In this document: positions 7,321 to 14,568 of the stretch, piece after piece
Position numbering within the stretch: the first letter of the stretch is position 1
How the letters are laid out: the number at the start of each line of letters is the position of its first letter
Assembly (NCBI GenBank): GCA_029865445.1
Contig: JAOUGY010000016.1
Span: 1-21,918, forward strand
Source: Acidimicrobiia bacterium
GTDB lineage: Bacteria > Actinomycetota > Acidimicrobiia > Spongiisociales > ZC4RG35
DNA length: 21,918 nucleotides
Direction of reading: 5' to 3'
The notes under the pieces: generated by a model
The model's database searches: none
What the model saw: the letters and a program-made list of their open reading frames with translations, nothing else
Told to the model about the DNA's origin: nothing
Position numbers and translations under genes: made by a program

Positions 7321-7725
7321 ATGCCATCTATCGCCGAGGTCGAGGGGATCGGGCCGACGAGTGCCCGGAAGTTGCGGAAGGCCGGCGTACGCACCACGGA
7401 GGGGCTTCTGAAACGAGCTGCGACCCGCAAGGGGCGCACCGAGTTGGCGGACGCCACCACACTCAGCGCCGACCAGTTGCTGGCATGGGTGAATCGTGCC
7501 GACCTCATGCGGGTGAAGGGCGTCGGCTCGGAGTATGCCGACCTTCTCGAACACGCCGGCGTGGACACGGTCAAGGAGCTGCGCCGTCGGAACCCCAAGA
7601 CCCTCACGCTCAAGATCGTCGAGGTCAACGAGAAGAAGCAGCTGGTGAGGCGGCTCCCGACCGAGGGCATGGTCGAAGCCTGGATCGAGCTGGCGAAAGG
7701 CCTCGATCCGATCGTCAAGCATTGA
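7321..7725 (+). CDS. Helix-hairpin-helix protein, DUF4332-like
   Basis: The product is 134 residues with no signal peptide. It contains two helix-hairpin-helix modules: VEGIGPTSARKLRKAGVRT near the N-terminus and MRVKGVGSEYADLLEHAGVD in the middle, the second followed by TVKELRRRNPKTL. The G-I/V-G turns are the same as in DNA polymerase/ligase hairpins, so nucleic-acid binding is plausible, but the family has no settled function. The layout matches DUF4332 proteins in length and spacing of the two repeats. It is transcribed alone, from the promoter at 7285-7290 with an RBS at 7304-7310, to the strong hairpin that starts two bases after its stop. Confidence 0.8.
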   Translation: MPSIAEVEGIGPTSARKLRKAGVRTTEGLLKRAATRKGRTELADATTLSADQLLAWVNRADLMRVKGVGSEYADLLEHAGVDTVKELRRRNPKTLTLKIVEVNEKKQLVRRLPTEGMVEAWIELAKGLDPIVKH

Positions 7726-7726
7726 A

Positions 7727-7752
7727 AAAGGGCCCCCGATCGGGGGCCCTTT
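7727..7752. terminator. Bidirectional intrinsic terminator between convergent genes
   Basis: A perfect 11-bp stem (7727-7737 with 7742-7752) closes a GATC loop: AAAGGGCCCCC pairs with GGGGGCCCTTT. It has A residues on one side and T residues on the other, so it can work in both directions. It begins two bases after the stop of the plus-strand DUF4332-like gene and lies 20 bases past the stop of the minus-strand HBHA-like gene. Confidence 0.88.
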
Positions 7753-7772
7753 CGCGTTGATCGCCGAATCGT

Positions 7773-8297
7773 TCAGGAAGCCTTGGCTGCCGTGGTCTTG
7801 GCTGCGGGCTTCTTGGCTGCAGTCGTCCTGGTGGCCGGCTTCTTGGCAGCGGGCTTCTTGGCTGCAGTCGTCTTGGCTGCCGTGGTCCTGGCTGCGGGCT
7901 TCTTGGCCGCGGTGGTCTTGGCCGCGGGCTTCTCGCTGGCCGGTGCGCTCACTTCGACCTTCTCAGAGATCTTGCCGTTCTTGGCGGCGGGCCGGAAGTT
8001 GGTCCGCCAGGTATCGAGGAGGTCCTCCAGCTGGTCGCGCAGTTTGCTGACCTGGGTCTGAACCTGATCGAAGTCCACCCGATCGGTGATCTCGTCGATG
8101 GCCTTGCTGTCGCCGATCTTGCCAACGAACCGTTCGCCCTCTTTGGCCCACTCGTCGAGCTGGCTCTGGAAGTCCTTGCTCATGGACTCACGACCGTCGT
8201 TCATCTTCGAACGAAGGTGGTCGACCTTGCTTTGGGCGGTCTTGGCGACTGCCACGGGGGCGCCGACGGCCGCATAGAGGTACTTCTTGGTCTTCAT
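7773..8297 (-). CDS. HBHA-like coiled-coil protein with lysine/alanine-rich tail
   Basis: The product is 174 residues. Residues 1-20 include a small hydrophobic stretch (YAAVGAPVAVA). Residues 21-100 are a charged, helical, coiled-coil-like region. Residues 123-174 are a tail of AAKKP and AAKTT units with no acidic residue beyond position 122. This layout matches mycobacterial heparin-binding haemagglutinin (HBHA), and also histone H1-like tails that bind DNA or polyanions. The gene directly upstream is an XRE regulator, as Rv0474 is for hbhA (Rv0475), which favours HBHA. The ATG at 8297 is chosen over one at 8327 because an AAGGGAG ribosome binding site precedes it. Function in adhesion is not implied outside mycobacteria; polyanion or nucleoid binding are both possible. 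Confidence 0.75.
   Translation of the reverse strand: MKTKKYLYAAVGAPVAVAKTAQSKVDHLRSKMNDGRESMSKDFQSQLDEWAKEGERFVGKIGDSKAIDEITDRVDFDQVQTQVSKLRDQLEDLLDTWRTNFRPAAKNGKISEKVEVSAPASEKPAAKTTAAKKPAARTTAAKTTAAKKPAAKKPATRTTAAKKPAAKTTAAKAS
7776..7931 (-). repeat. Coding tandem repeats of the Lys/Ala tail
   Basis: The DNA for residues 123-174 of the HBHA-like protein is an imperfect tandem array of 15-base units reading, on the plus strand, as variants of GGCTGCGGGCTTCTT and GGCTGCAGTCGTC. Such arrays change length by slippage, so the tail length is likely to vary between strains. Confidence 0.75.
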
Positions 8298-8323
8298 GGG
8301 ATGCTCCCTTTCTCGTTGTCTCT

Positions 8324-8692
8324 TCACTCTTGGTCATCCGCACCCGAGCCGGTTTCGACCAGGGCGCGATACAGATCCAGGAGAACTTGCTTCTGGCGTG
8401 AGGTGAGGCGGTGATCCGCTTCGACAGCTTCCACCACGGTGGAGGCCGCCGAGTCCTGTTCGATCAGGCCGACCTTGGTGTACAGGCTCTCGGCCGAGAT
8501 CTCCAGAGCACGCGACAGACGCTTCAGGATCTCCGCCGAGGGCTTGCGGATCCCCCGCTCGATCTGGCTCAGGTAGGGGTTCGAGATCCCGGCCCTGTCA
8601 GCCAGTCTCCGGAGCGACAGGTTCGCCCGCTCACGCTGCTCGCGGATGAACTCGCCGATCTCCGATCCGTCTTCGTGCTTGCGACTGCTCAC
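8324..8692 (-). CDS. XRE-family transcriptional regulator (Rv0474-like)
   Basis: The product is 122 residues. The N-terminal helix-turn-helix reads IREQRERANLSLRRLADRAGIS followed by NPYLSQIERGIRKPS, a textbook XRE/Cro fold. The C-terminal 50 residues (VVEAVEADHRLTSRQKQVLLDLYRALVE) form a short helical part. It sits 26 bases upstream of the HBHA-like gene on the same strand, the order seen for Rv0474-hbhA, so it probably controls that operon. The start is GTG at 8692: a promoter with TTGCAA -35 and TATGCT -10 leaves 7 bases before the GTG. An upstream ATG at 8704 overlaps the -10 and the ATG at 8728 overlaps the -35, so both are unlikely. The direct and inverted GCAAGC copies over the promoter suggest autoregulation. 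Confidence 0.88.
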   Translation of the reverse strand: MSSRKHEDGSEIGEFIREQRERANLSLRRLADRAGISNPYLSQIERGIRKPSAEILKRLSRALEISAESLYTKVGLIEQDSAASTVVEAVEADHRLTSRQKQVLLDLYRALVETGSGADDQE

Positions 8693-8699
8693 ACAGTGC

Positions 8700-8728
8700 A
8701 GCATATCGCAAGCTGCTAGCAATTGCAA
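8700..8728 (-). promoter_or_regulatory. Promoter of the XRE/HBHA-like operon
   Basis: On the minus strand, TTGCAA (8728-8723) and TATGCT (8705-8700) are separated by 17 bases, a sound sigma-70 type promoter. The -10 ends 7 bases before the GTG of the XRE gene, predicting a leaderless mRNA. Confidence 0.7.
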
Positions 8729-8741
8729 GCGGAGTGCTTGC
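8708..8741. promoter_or_regulatory. Candidate operator: GCAAGC repeats and TGCTAGCA palindrome
   Basis: GCAAGC occurs at 8708-8713 and 8725-8730, 17 bases apart, and its complement GCTTGC at 8736-8741. The last two form an inverted repeat with a 5-base spacer. A perfect 8-base palindrome, TGCTAGCA (8714-8721), lies in the promoter spacer. These overlap or flank the -35, as expected for a repressor site of the XRE protein. Confidence 0.45.
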
Positions 8742-8745
8742 CGCT

Positions 8746-9459
8746 CTAGACCAGTTGGGCGCCGACCAGGTCGCCGACGAAATAGGCGACGATGCCGCCG
8801 AGACCGGCGATCGCCATGTTCTCGAGGCCCGCCGTCGCGAAGTTGCCCCGCGTCACCCGGGCCTTGGCGACCCCGACCAGGAACAACCCGATCGCAGCGA
8901 GGCCCGCCGCCCAGATCAACCCGGTCCGGGTATCCGTAGTGACGGCGAACGGCACCACAGACGGCAGCGATCCCGCCATGAACAACAGTCCGGAAAAGAC
9001 CATCGCCTTGATGGGGGACCTGCGCTCGGAATCGACCACGCCGAATTCCAACGCCTTCATGGCGTTCAACAACGCCGAGTCGGATCGGTCGAATGCGGCC
9101 ACGATCCCATCGAGGTCGGCCGCCGCCACACCCATGTCGGCGAATATGCCTCGCAACTGATCGAGTTCCATCTCGCGGTGATCACGAATGTGGATACGTT
9201 CGAGTTCCAGTTCCGAGTCGAGGACTTCTTCCTGGCTCTTGGTCGCCAGATATTCCCCGGCCGCCATGCTCACCGCTCCGGCGATCGCTCCCGCCACTCC
9301 GGTCAGGAGGACCTGTCCCGCGTTCAGGCCACCGCCCACCACGCCGGCTACGAGGAGCAACATCGACACGAGGCCGTCGTTCACTCCCAACACGATGTCG
9401 CGCCAGTACTGGCGGGTGTCTCCGATGTGGGGCTCGTAGGTCATGGCGTCACCGGGCAT
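8746..9459 (-). CDS. VIT1/CCC1-family membrane transporter (Fe2+/Mn2+ type)
   Basis: The product is 237 residues, normal for the family. About five membrane segments are visible (near 25-43, 48-68, 152-172, 178-198 and 213-233). Diagnostic pieces are DIVLGVNDGLVS (21-32), where the Asp is a metal ligand in known members, and SMAAGEYLATKSQ (64-76). Residues 77-145 form a Glu-rich cytoplasmic helical part (DSELELERIHIRDHREMEL), matching the metal-binding domain of plant VIT1. The likely role is moving ferrous iron or manganese across the membrane. The ATG at 9459 is chosen over ATGs at 9495 and 9444 because a TACACT -10 (plus-strand 9467-9472) ends 7 bases before it. The open frame further upstream is the shadow of tyrA. 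Confidence 0.87.
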   Translation of the reverse strand: MPGDAMTYEPHIGDTRQYWRDIVLGVNDGLVSMLLLVAGVVGGGLNAGQVLLTGVAGAIAGAVSMAAGEYLATKSQEEVLDSELELERIHIRDHREMELDQLRGIFADMGVAAADLDGIVAAFDRSDSALLNAMKALEFGVVDSERRSPIKAMVFSGLLFMAGSLPSVVPFAVTTDTRTGLIWAAGLAAIGLFLVGVAKARVTRGNFATAGLENMAIAGLGGIVAYFVGDLVGAQLV

Positions 9460-9523
9460 GCTGGCGAGTGTATCCACGGCATGAGTCTCTATCATCCGCG
9501 GCCCCGAACCTGGTACTTCGCCT
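9460..9523. promoter_or_regulatory. Divergent promoter region, VIT1-like / tyrA
   Basis: These 64 bases separate two divergent starts. The minus-strand side has TACACT ending 7 bases before the transporter ATG. On the plus side TACTTC (9514-9519) ends only 4 bases before the tyrA ATG, a poorer fit. Confidence 0.5.
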
Positions 9524-10576
9524 ATGTCCTCCCAACCCCAGAACCCCGGTGCGGCGCGGCGCGCTGCGATCCTCGGCACCGGTCTGATCGGCTCCTCGAT
9601 TGGAATCGGTCTGCGGAACGCCGGATGGTTCGTCACCGGGTGGGATCCCGATCCCGTGGCGATCTCCAAAGCCGGCGCCGTCGGCGCCTTCGATGAACCT
9701 GCGGGTGATCGCGAGTCGGCTACGAGACGGGCCGACCTGATCGTGTTGGCCGGCCCCGTGTCCGAGATCGTCCACGGGCTGGGGCGGCTCGACACCGCGG
9801 CGCTGGTCACCGACGTGGCCGGCGTGAAGGCACCGGTGGTGACCGCCGGGCACCACCTCGCGGGCTTCGTCGGCGGTCATCCGATGGCGGGCCGGGAGAC
9901 ATCAGGCCCGGCGGGCGCCTCCGGGTCGATGTTCCGGGGGGCCACCTGGGTGCTGACCACAGATGGGGCGCGGCCGGATGCCATCGACACACTGTCGGAG
10001 ATCGTGGCCTCACTCGGAGCCAACCCGGTGAGGATGACAGCGACCGAACACGACGAAGCCGTGGCCGCGGCTTCCCATCTGCCCCATGTCACCGCGGCCG
10101 CACTCGTGGAGGCGGTGGCATCACACCCGGGAGCGCTCGATCTCGCAGCGGGTGGATTCCGAGACCTGACGAGAGTGGCGCTGTCCGAGCCGGGATGGTG
10201 GATCGACGTCCTGACCGCCAATTCGGGCCCTGTCGCGGACGAGTTGCGACGTATGGCAGCGGGTTTGGAATCGTTGGCCGGCGCAGTGGAGCGCGCCGAT
10301 CGGGTGGTGCTCGAGGAGCGCCTGCGACGGGCGAGGGAGATCCGGGGAGGGATGGCGGCGCCGGTCGAGACGGTGTCCATGATCCTCGAGGACAGACCGG
10401 GGGAAATGGCCCGCGTCGGCCTCGCTCTCTCGCTGTCCAATGTCGACCTTCGGGACCTCCAGCTCCGGCACTCCGTCCACGGCGGAGGCGGTGTCCTCAC
10501 CTTGTCGGTCAGGGCCGGGGAGGCAGCAAGGCTCCGCGAAGCCCTCGAGATGGAACGGTTTAGGGTTCTCGACTAG
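9524..10576 (+). CDS. tyrA: Prephenate dehydrogenase with C-terminal ACT-like domain
   Basis: The product is 350 residues. The N-terminal Rossmann domain has GTGLIGSSIGIGLR (18-31) and GWDPDP for the NAD(P) site. GGHPMAGRETSGP carries the conserved substrate-site His and Gly, and the all-helical part includes ATEHDEAVAAASHLPHV, where the His of HLPH is conserved. From about residue 285 (VETVSMILEDRPGEMARVGLAL) an ACT-like regulatory domain follows, suggesting feedback by tyrosine. The enzyme oxidatively decarboxylates prephenate to 4-hydroxyphenylpyruvate in tyrosine synthesis; use of arogenate cannot be excluded. It converges with the M20 gene, leaving 52 bases between stops with no clear terminator. 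There is no Shine-Dalgarno site at the chosen ATG. Confidence 0.92.
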   Translation: MSSQPQNPGAARRAAILGTGLIGSSIGIGLRNAGWFVTGWDPDPVAISKAGAVGAFDEPAGDRESATRRADLIVLAGPVSEIVHGLGRLDTAALVTDVAGVKAPVVTAGHHLAGFVGGHPMAGRETSGPAGASGSMFRGATWVLTTDGARPDAIDTLSEIVASLGANPVRMTATEHDEAVAAASHLPHVTAAALVEAVASHPGALDLAAGGFRDLTRVALSEPGWWIDVLTANSGPVADELRRMAAGLESLAGAVERADRVVLEERLRRAREIRGGMAAPVETVSMILEDRPGEMARVGLALSLSNVDLRDLQLRHSVHGGGGVLTLSVRAGEAARLREALEMERFRVLD

Positions 10577-10628
10577 CCGGCGGAGGATGATCCACGGCGC
10601 GGCTGGTGCGACGGGCGCCTTCGGCGAG

Positions 10629-11798
10629 TCACGCGTCGAGCATGTCGAGGAGACCCGCAACGGCGACTCTGACCCCGACTTCGAGGCAACTCTCGTCGAG
10701 GCGGAACGATGCCGAGTGGAGATCCACCTTGCTTCCGTCCTCTCGACAGCCGAGACGCATGAGAGCCCCGGGCGCCTCGTCCAGGTAGCGGGCGAAGTCC
10801 TCTGCGCCCATGCTGACGAATGTGCCCTCGATCGCATCGTCGCTCAGGACCCGAGCAGCCGCCCGTTCCAGCGTCTGTACGACCCCGGCGTCGTTCACGA
10901 CCGGTGGAATCCCACGCTGGTAGTGGAACGTGACTTTGGCACCGAGGGGAGCGACGATGTCGCGGGCGAGCTGTTCGAGGATCGCCGGGGCCTCCTCCCA
11001 CACCGCCCGGTCGGCGGTCCTCAGGGTTCCCGACAGTTCTCCGTGGGTGGGAATCACGTTGTCGGCCGTCCCGGCCTGCACCCGTCCGAACACGAGGGCG
11101 ACTGGCGCCCGCGCATCGAGGAGGCGGTCGAGCAGCGCCGGGATCTGGGTGATGAGCTGACCGGTCGCGTACACGAGATCGACCGTTTGGTGGGGACGAG
11201 CCGTATGACCGCCCGGGCCTTCGAGCGTGATGAAGAACCGATCTGCCGACGATGTGATTGCCCCACGTTTGAACCCCACCTTGCCCGAGTCCAGACCGGG
11301 GTCGACGTGGAAGGCGATGATCGAGTCAACGCCCTCCATGATGCCCTCGCGAACGAGGTCGTACGCTCCGCCGGGAAACGTTTCCTCCGCCGGCTGGAAC
11401 ATCACCCGTACCCGACCCGGTAGCTCGGATTCCAGCCGGGACATCACGAGGGCGACGCCGTAGCCGATGGCGGTGTGGGCGTCGTGTCCACACGCGTGCA
11501 TCACACCGGGCACCTCGGACGCGTACAGAAGTCCGGCCGGCTCGTGGATGGGCAATGCATCGAGGTCGGCGCGGAAGGCGACCATGGGACCCGGGTTGCC
11601 GAAGTCGACCCACAAGCCGGTTTTGGGTGTTCGCACTCGCGGAAACGCACCCTGGTCTCGAAGCCCGGACACAACCAGCTCGGTGGTCCGGTACTCCTCC
11701 CCGGACAGTTCGGGATGACGGTGAACCTGTCGCCGGACTTCGATCACGTCGGCCAGCACGTCAGCCACGAGCCCTTCGATGCGTCCACGATCGATCAT
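10629..11798 (-). CDS. M20-family amidohydrolase (hippurate/IAA-amino acid hydrolase type)
   Basis: The product is 389 residues, typical for this group. It begins with a helix into VHRHPELSGEEYRTTELV, then has FRADLDALPI, MHACGHDAHT (100-109) with metal-binding Cys103 and His105, and VMFQPAEE with the catalytic glutamates. GPGGHTARPHQTVD marks the dimerization lid. AFHVDPGL is where the family usually has HVWP or HVHP. The members hydrolyse N-acyl or N-aryl amino acids; the natural substrate here is unknown. The ATG at 11798 is selected because a TACCCT -10 (plus-strand 11806-11811) ends 7 bases before it; the open frame further upstream overlaps the adenosine deaminase gene and is a shadow. 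It is transcribed divergently from adenosine deaminase. Confidence 0.9.
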   Translation of the reverse strand: MIDRGRIEGLVADVLADVIEVRRQVHRHPELSGEEYRTTELVVSGLRDQGAFPRVRTPKTGLWVDFGNPGPMVAFRADLDALPIHEPAGLLYASEVPGVMHACGHDAHTAIGYGVALVMSRLESELPGRVRVMFQPAEETFPGGAYDLVREGIMEGVDSIIAFHVDPGLDSGKVGFKRGAITSSADRFFITLEGPGGHTARPHQTVDLVYATGQLITQIPALLDRLLDARAPVALVFGRVQAGTADNVIPTHGELSGTLRTADRAVWEEAPAILEQLARDIVAPLGAKVTFHYQRGIPPVVNDAGVVQTLERAAARVLSDDAIEGTFVSMGAEDFARYLDEAPGALMRLGCREDGSKVDLHSASFRLDESCLEVGVRVAVAGLLDMLDA

Positions 11799-11865
11799 CC
11801 GCAACAGGGTACCCGTCGGCATTCGGGGCAGGGACTGTTCGTCGACCGCTACATAGGATGTCTCG
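11799..11865. promoter_or_regulatory. Divergent leaderless promoters, M20 / adenosine deaminase
   Basis: This 67-base spacer has a minus-strand TACCCT (11811-11806) 7 bases before the M20 ATG and a plus-strand TAGGAT (11854-11859) 6 bases before the adenosine deaminase ATG. No good -35 was seen on either side. Confidence 0.6.
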
Positions 11866-12876
11866 ATGGCCAGTGACCTCAAGTTTTCCGTGCTCGAGTC
11901 CATGCCCAAGGTGGAACTGCACATTCACCTGGAAGGGGCGATCCCGATGGACGCCATGTGGGCACTGGTACAAGCCGCCGGAGGCGGGCCCCGCACCCGG
12001 GAAGAGCTGGCGCGGCGGTTCGAGTACGGGGATTTCGCCCAGTTCCTCGACACCTGGATGTGGAAGCTGAGATTTCATCGAACGTATCACGACTACGAGT
12101 TCATGGCGGAGGCGGTTGCCCGCGACCTCGTGATTCAGAACATCGTCTACGTCGAGATGTACGTGTCGCCTTCGGATGCGCGAGCCAACGGCTTGGAGAC
12201 CGGTCCGTTGCTCGCGGCGGTCAGGCGAGGGCTCGACAAGGTGGAGGGGGTGGACGTGGCGCTCGTGCCCGATCTGGTGCGCAACAGCGGGCAGCGGGCG
12301 GCGATGCGGACCCTCCAGGAAGTGATCGAGGTCGTCGAGGATGCCGGGATCATTGGCATCACCATCGGGGGCGACGAAGCGCGCTACGGAGCCGAGTTGT
12401 TCGCGGACCATTTCGCCCGGGCTGGTTCTGCCGGCTTGCGGCTGTCGGCGCACGCAGGCGAGGCAGCGGGGCCCGCATCGGTGACCGCCGCACTCGACGT
12501 GCTTGGGGTCGATCGGCTCGGTCACGGGATTCGGGCCGTCGAGGACCCCGGCCTCGTGGCCCGATTGGTCGTCAACCGGGTGCCGCTCGAGGTGTGTCCG
12601 ACTTCGAACCTGCGGACGGGTGTGGCGACGTCATGGGAGACCCACCCTGTCCGAACGTTGATCGATGTCGGAGCGATGGTGACGATCAACTCGGACGACC
12701 CCGTCATGTTCGACAGCAGTGTCGCTCGCGACCTCTGGAACCTCCACTGCGAATACGGCTACGGCCTCGACGTGCTCGTGGGCCTCATGCACAACGCCAT
12801 CGATGCCAGCTGGGCCGACGGCGCCCACAAGGCCGCCCTACGGGAGCGGCTCCAAGGTTGGCAGGAGAGCCTGTGA
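11866..12876 (+). CDS. add: Adenosine deaminase
   Basis: The product is 336 residues, the expected length. Metal ligands are in VELHIHLEGA (His19, His21), LSAHAGEA (His196, with catalytic Glu199), LGHG (His220) and NSDDP (Asp277, Asp278). Also typical are the helix after FLDTWMWKLRF and EVCPTSNLRTG. It deaminates adenosine or deoxyadenosine to inosine in purine salvage, in the cytoplasm. Some close relatives act on adenine or other amino-purines, so substrate choice is not fully fixed by sequence. A TAGGAT -10 ends 6 bases before the ATG, and there is no Shine-Dalgarno site, so the mRNA is probably leaderless. The next gene has its own promoter. Confidence 0.9.
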   Translation: MASDLKFSVLESMPKVELHIHLEGAIPMDAMWALVQAAGGGPRTREELARRFEYGDFAQFLDTWMWKLRFHRTYHDYEFMAEAVARDLVIQNIVYVEMYVSPSDARANGLETGPLLAAVRRGLDKVEGVDVALVPDLVRNSGQRAAMRTLQEVIEVVEDAGIIGITIGGDEARYGAELFADHFARAGSAGLRLSAHAGEAAGPASVTAALDVLGVDRLGHGIRAVEDPGLVARLVVNRVPLEVCPTSNLRTGVATSWETHPVRTLIDVGAMVTINSDDPVMFDSSVARDLWNLHCEYGYGLDVLVGLMHNAIDASWADGAHKAALRERLQGWQESL

Positions 12877-12918
12877 CCGGTCCGCATCGCGGCCCGGCAT
12901 CACGGCTATCTTGACCCG

Positions 12919-14568
12919 ATGCCTCTGCGCGTCGCCGGAGCCCAGATCGACCTCGTTGTCGGAGATCTGGGAGGGAACGAAGCCAAGATTCTCGAAGCGA
13001 TGGAGTGGGCCGCCGACGCCGGTGCCGCCGTGTTGTTGCTCCCCGAACTCGCCGTCACCGGGTATCCGCCCGAAGACCTGGTGCTCCGGCCCGGGTTCGT
13101 GGACGACAACCGGGAGGTCGTGCGCCGTCTCGCTCGCCAGTCCGGGCGGGTCACCACAGTGGTGGGGTTCGTCGATCACGCAGGGAACAACCATCGAGGA
13201 TCAGGCGATGCCATCGACCGGAGAGTGGCCAACGCGGTGGCGATCCTGCAGGGGGGCGAGATCGTCGGGACCTATCACAAGGTGCTCTTGCCCAACTACG
13301 GGGTCTTCGACGAGGACCGGTACTTCTCCGAGGGCCAGACCCCCGACCGGATCTGGCACGTGGCCGGGATCCCGGTGGGTGTGTCGATCTGTGAGGACAT
13401 CTGGCTTCCCGACGGGCCGCCTCATCTCCAGGCGAGGGCCGGAGCGAAGGTCTTGCTCAATGTGAACGGCTCCCCGTTCCATCGCGGAAAGGCGAATGAG
13501 CGTGAGGAGATGCTCGTCGCCCGCACTCGCAGCGCCGGGACCCCGCTCGTGTATCTGAACCTGGTGGGTGGTCAGGACGAGCTGGTCTTCGATGGTGCCA
13601 GCACCGTGATCGCAGCCGACGGGACTGTGATCCACCGATCGCCTCAGTTCACGGAAGACCGATTCGTGGTCGACGTCCCGCTGGCGGACGAGTCGGTCGA
13701 GGTTCGTTCCGTGACACCGTTTCTCGATCCGGAAGCCGAGGTCTATCAAGCTCTCACGACCGGTGTGCGCGACTACGTCCGTAAGAATGGCTTCACCAAA
13801 GTGGTGATCGGCCTGTCCGGTGGGATCGACTCGGCACTCACCGCAGCGGTGGCGGCCGACGCGCTCGGCCCCGAGAATGTTCGGGGTATCTCGATGCCGA
13901 CGAGGTTCTCGTCGGAAGGGTCCGTCGAGGATTCCCGGGACCTGGCCGAGAACCTGGGGATCGCGTTCGATGTCGTGCCCATCGAGGGTGTGTTCGGCGC
14001 GTACCTCGAGACGCTGGGCCCGCTCTTCGAGGGGACCGAGTTCGGAGTTGCCGAAGAGAACATTCAGGCCAGGATCCGCGGTGCGCTCCTCATGGCCGTG
14101 TCGAACAAGTTCGGCCCGATGCTGTTGACGACCGGCAACAAGTCGGAGATGGCCGCCGGGTATGCCACGTTGTACGGAGACATGGCCGGCGGGTATTCGG
14201 CGCTCAAGGACGTTTTCAAGACGACGGTCTACGCTCTCGCCCGATGGCGGAACCGGGACGGTGAGGTGATCCCGTGGGCCACCATCGACAAACCTCCGTC
14301 GGCTGAGCTCCGACCCAATCAATTGGACTCCGATTCGCTCCCCCCGTACGACCTTCTGGACGCCATTCTGGAGCGATACATCGAGGACGACATGGTTGAG
14401 GACGAGATCATCGCCGAGGGTTTCGACGAGGCTCTCGTGAGGAGGATCGCCGCCCTCGTCGATCGAAACGAGTACAAGCGGCGGCAATCCGCTCCCGGGG
14501 TGAAGGTGACGTCGAAGGCGTTTGGGCGTGACCGGCGCCTACCGATCACGAACGGGTACCGGGGGTGA
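12919..14568 (+). CDS. nadE: Glutamine-dependent NAD+ synthetase
   Basis: The product is 549 residues in two domains. The N-terminal nitrilase-fold glutaminase has the triad Glu43 (LLPELAVTGYPPEDL), Lys121 (YHKVLLPNYG) and Cys158 (VSICEDIW). The C-terminal synthetase has the ATP pyrophosphatase loop LSGGIDSAL (299-307), TTGNKSEMAAGY, and the ending KRRQSAPGVKVTSKAFGRDR, where family members bind the substrate. It makes NAD from deamido-NAD, ATP and glutamine. At 549 residues it is the compact form, shorter than the roughly 680-residue mycobacterial enzyme. TATCTT (12907-12912) ends 6 bases before the ATG, suggesting leaderless translation. Its stop overlaps the next start as GTGA. Confidence 0.95.
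   Translation: MPLRVAGAQIDLVVGDLGGNEAKILEAMEWAADAGAAVLLLPELAVTGYPPEDLVLRPGFVDDNREVVRRLARQSGRVTTVVGFVDHAGNNHRGSGDAIDRRVANAVAILQGGEIVGTYHKVLLPNYGVFDEDRYFSEGQTPDRIWHVAGIPVGVSICEDIWLPDGPPHLQARAGAKVLLNVNGSPFHRGKANEREEMLVARTRSAGTPLVYLNLVGGQDELVFDGASTVIAADGTVIHRSPQFTEDRFVVDVPLADESVEVRSVTPFLDPEAEVYQALTTGVRDYVRKNGFTKVVIGLSGGIDSALTAAVAADALGPENVRGISMPTRFSSEGSVEDSRDLAENLGIAFDVVPIEGVFGAYLETLGPLFEGTEFGVAEENIQARIRGALLMAVSNKFGPMLLTTGNKSEMAAGYATLYGDMAGGYSALKDVFKTTVYALARWRNRDGEVIPWATIDKPPSAELRPNQLDSDSLPPYDLLDAILERYIEDDMVEDEIIAEGFDEALVRRIAALVDRNEYKRRQSAPGVKVTSKAFGRDRRLPITNGYRG

Noticed and set aside
6421..7722. Minus-strand open frame of 433 codons
   Set aside because: It runs antisense across XdhC, MocA-like and DUF4332-like genes, all of which have clear motifs and starts.
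13201..14487. Minus-strand open frame of 428 codons
   Set aside because: It lies wholly inside nadE, whose catalytic residues are complete; composition is that of a shadow frame.
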